DNA of 64,000 nucleotides, taken from the NCBI GenBank assembly GCA_045561055.1, contig JBJKYL010000019.1, positions 248,001-312,000 of the forward strand, given 5' to 3'. The stretch comes from SMWC01 sp045561055. Its GTDB lineage: Bacteria > Pseudomonadota > Gammaproteobacteria > Steroidobacterales > Rariloculaceae. The number at the start of each line of letters is the position of its first letter. Position 1 is the stretch's first letter. The notes below the pieces were generated by a model. The model saw only the letters and a program-made list of their open reading frames with translations. It made no database searches and was not told the origin of the DNA. Positions 62,736 through 64,000 of the stretch are shown here, piece by piece. Both the position numbers and the translations under genes were made by a program.

Positions 62736-63893
62736 ATGGTTAATAAATCAAAATCAATTACCGCGACGCGACTCGCCGAGGCTAAACGGCTCGTTCTGAA
62801 GATCGGTTCCTCGTTGTTTGTTAATTCCGAGAGCGGTGAACTTGACCGGGAGTGGCTCGAAGAGTTGTGCGTTGAAGTAGCCGAGATGCACCAGAAAGGG
62901 CAAGAGGTCATTATCGTTTCATCAGGGGCTATTGCCCTAGGCGCGACCCAGCTCGGGGTAAATATCGCAAGAGCACGGCTGGAAGAGAGCCAAGCTGCTG
63001 CTGCGGCCGGCCAGATTCAACTCGCGCATGCCTATCAGGAAATTCTCGGCAGACACAGCATCAATGCAGCCCAGATTCTATTGACGCTCGATGACAGCGA
63101 AAGCCGGCGGCGCTATTTGAATGCGGCGAGTACGCTTTTCATGTTACTAAAATGCCGTGCGGTACCCATCGTCAATGAAAATGACACGGTTGCTACTCAG
63201 GAGATTCGTTACGGTGATAACGATCGGCTTGCGGCTCGGGTCGCACAGATGGTAAGCGCAGATTGCCTTGTGCTGTTGTCGGACGTCGATGGGCTATATA
63301 CGAGCGATCCGCGAACGGATTCTAGCGCTGAACATATACCGGAAATCACGGAACTAAAGAGAGAGTATTGGGATATGGCCGGTGGTCCGGGCTCAAATCA
63401 TGGTTCTGGTGGAATGCAGACTAAACTCGACGCAGCCCGTATCGCAATGGGTGCTGGCTGCCGGGTCCTTATCGCTCCAGGTCAGGTTACACGACCAATT
63501 GAGGCCATGCGGAATGGCGGTCGGGTAACCTGGTTTCTGCCTAGCTCAACTCCGCGTGCAGCACGTAAGCAATGGATAGCGGGGACCTTACAACCTAAGG
63601 GAGACCTCTTCGTTGATGATGGTGCAAAGGAGGCGTTGGTAGCGGGGAAAAGCCTACTGCCCGCAGGCATAACGCGGATTGGTGGTGAATTTGACCGCGG
63701 CGATGCGGTGCGCGTCGTAGACCACTCCGGCTCGGAAATAGGCCGTGGTCTTTGTGCCTATGGTGCGGCGGATGCGCGCGCTATCGCGGGGCGACATTCC
63801 AATACGATTGCCAGTGTTTTGGACTATCACGGCCGAGATGAGATGATTCATCGCGACGATTTGGTTCTGACTGAGGCAGACACCGGGACATGA
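62736..63893 (+). CDS. proB: Glutamate 5-kinase
   Basis: A 385-residue kinase for the first step of proline synthesis. The amino-acid kinase domain has LVLKIGSSLF, IIVSSGAIALG, PIVNENDTVA, GDNDRLAARVA and GSGGMQTKLDAA. A C-terminal PUA domain (about 285-380) is present, as in long ProB. Its stop overlaps the proA start (ATGA). Confidence 0.95.
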   Translation: MVNKSKSITATRLAEAKRLVLKIGSSLFVNSESGELDREWLEELCVEVAEMHQKGQEVIIVSSGAIALGATQLGVNIARARLEESQAAAAAGQIQLAHAYQEILGRHSINAAQILLTLDDSESRRRYLNAASTLFMLLKCRAVPIVNENDTVATQEIRYGDNDRLAARVAQMVSADCLVLLSDVDGLYTSDPRTDSSAEHIPEITELKREYWDMAGGPGSNHGSGGMQTKLDAARIAMGAGCRVLIAPGQVTRPIEAMRNGGRVTWFLPSSTPRAARKQWIAGTLQPKGDLFVDDGAKEALVAGKSLLPAGITRIGGEFDRGDAVRVVDHSGSEIGRGLCAYGAADARAIAGRHSNTIASVLDYHGRDEMIHRDDLVLTEADTGT

Positions 63894-64000
63894 CAACAAA
63901 CGGTAGACCATTGGTTGAAGAGATGGGTGACGGCTTGCTGGAGCAGATGCAACGGTTGGGCCAAGCTGCAAAAAAGGCTGCCGATCTCCTCGGGCGGGCC
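63890..64000 (+). CDS. proA: Glutamate-5-semialdehyde dehydrogenase, partial
   Basis: Only the first 37 codons are in the window. The peptide (MTTNGRPLVEEMGDG, then LLEQMQRLGQAAKKAADLL) fits the ProA N-terminus, and the ATGA overlap with proB is the classic proBA arrangement. The rest lies beyond the right edge. Confidence 0.8.
   Translation, partial: MTTNGRPLVEEMGDGLLEQMQRLGQAAKKAADLLGRA

Overview
This window looks like a chromosomal segment of a Gram-negative, probably gammaproteobacterial organism. Evidence for an outer membrane: Kdo/LPS genes, several lipoboxes, a TonB-dependent receptor, an OmpA-type protein and MacB/LolD-type ABC parts. Gene families such as RimO, YqgE, MetK, AhcY, IlvI/IlvH, BioA/F/D and ProB/ProA support this. 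The placement is inference; no rRNA or clade-specific marker is present. Base composition looks even, near half GC by eye. I saw no tRNA, rRNA, insertion sequence, prophage or CRISPR array.

Layout. 1-9.8 kb: a fused MFS/spermidine-synthase-like protein running off the left edge, a YugP-type metallopeptidase, a NYN-LOTUS protein, a minus-strand operon (rimO, DUF1015, a secreted YqgE, an HExxH protein), then a MaoC dehydratase and a glycine-zipper lipoprotein. 10.1-15.4 kb: a Kdo operon kdtA - kdsA - (transaldolase-like + KdsD-type CBS fusion) - kdsC-like phosphatase - second kdtA. 15.7-20.8 kb: a MacAB-like ABC operon and trxB. 21.0-24.6 kb: the SAM cycle metK - adenosine kinase - ahcY. 24.7-29.3 kb: TetR regulator with a palindromic site beside a DASS transporter gene, an octaheme TPR lipoprotein and a small membrane protein. 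29.6-36.6 kb: EamA transporter, two Cys/Met PLP enzymes flanking a MOSC protein, a lipoprotein, cysteine synthase and DUF4399.

36.9-49.6 kb: an all-plus-strand cluster made of a Gln-rich repeat lipoprotein, a second lipoprotein, a Ser/Thr kinase, a TPR membrane protein, an FHA-like/PEGA/SUMF1-like protein, a 65-aa exported protein, a MotA/TolQ/ExbB-type channel subunit, an actin/Hsp70-like protein with FHA, two membrane-anchored VWA proteins whose N-terminal helices resemble MotB/ExbD, and an OmpA-type protein before a strong terminator. 49.7-64 kb: TonB receptor, bicupin, peroxiredoxin, DsbA-like protein, biotin genes around a phosphohexomutase, divergent acetolactate synthase genes, proB and the start of proA.

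Two systems stand out. In the Kdo operon the expected SIS-type arabinose-5-phosphate isomerase is absent; a transaldolase-fold domain joined to KdsD-like CBS domains sits in its place, suggesting an alternative, CBS-regulated route to arabinose 5-phosphate. The 37-49 kb cluster looks like an undescribed ion-driven 5:2-type motor in which two different VWA proteins act as the MotB/ExbD partners, linked to kinase/FHA signalling and envelope lipoproteins.
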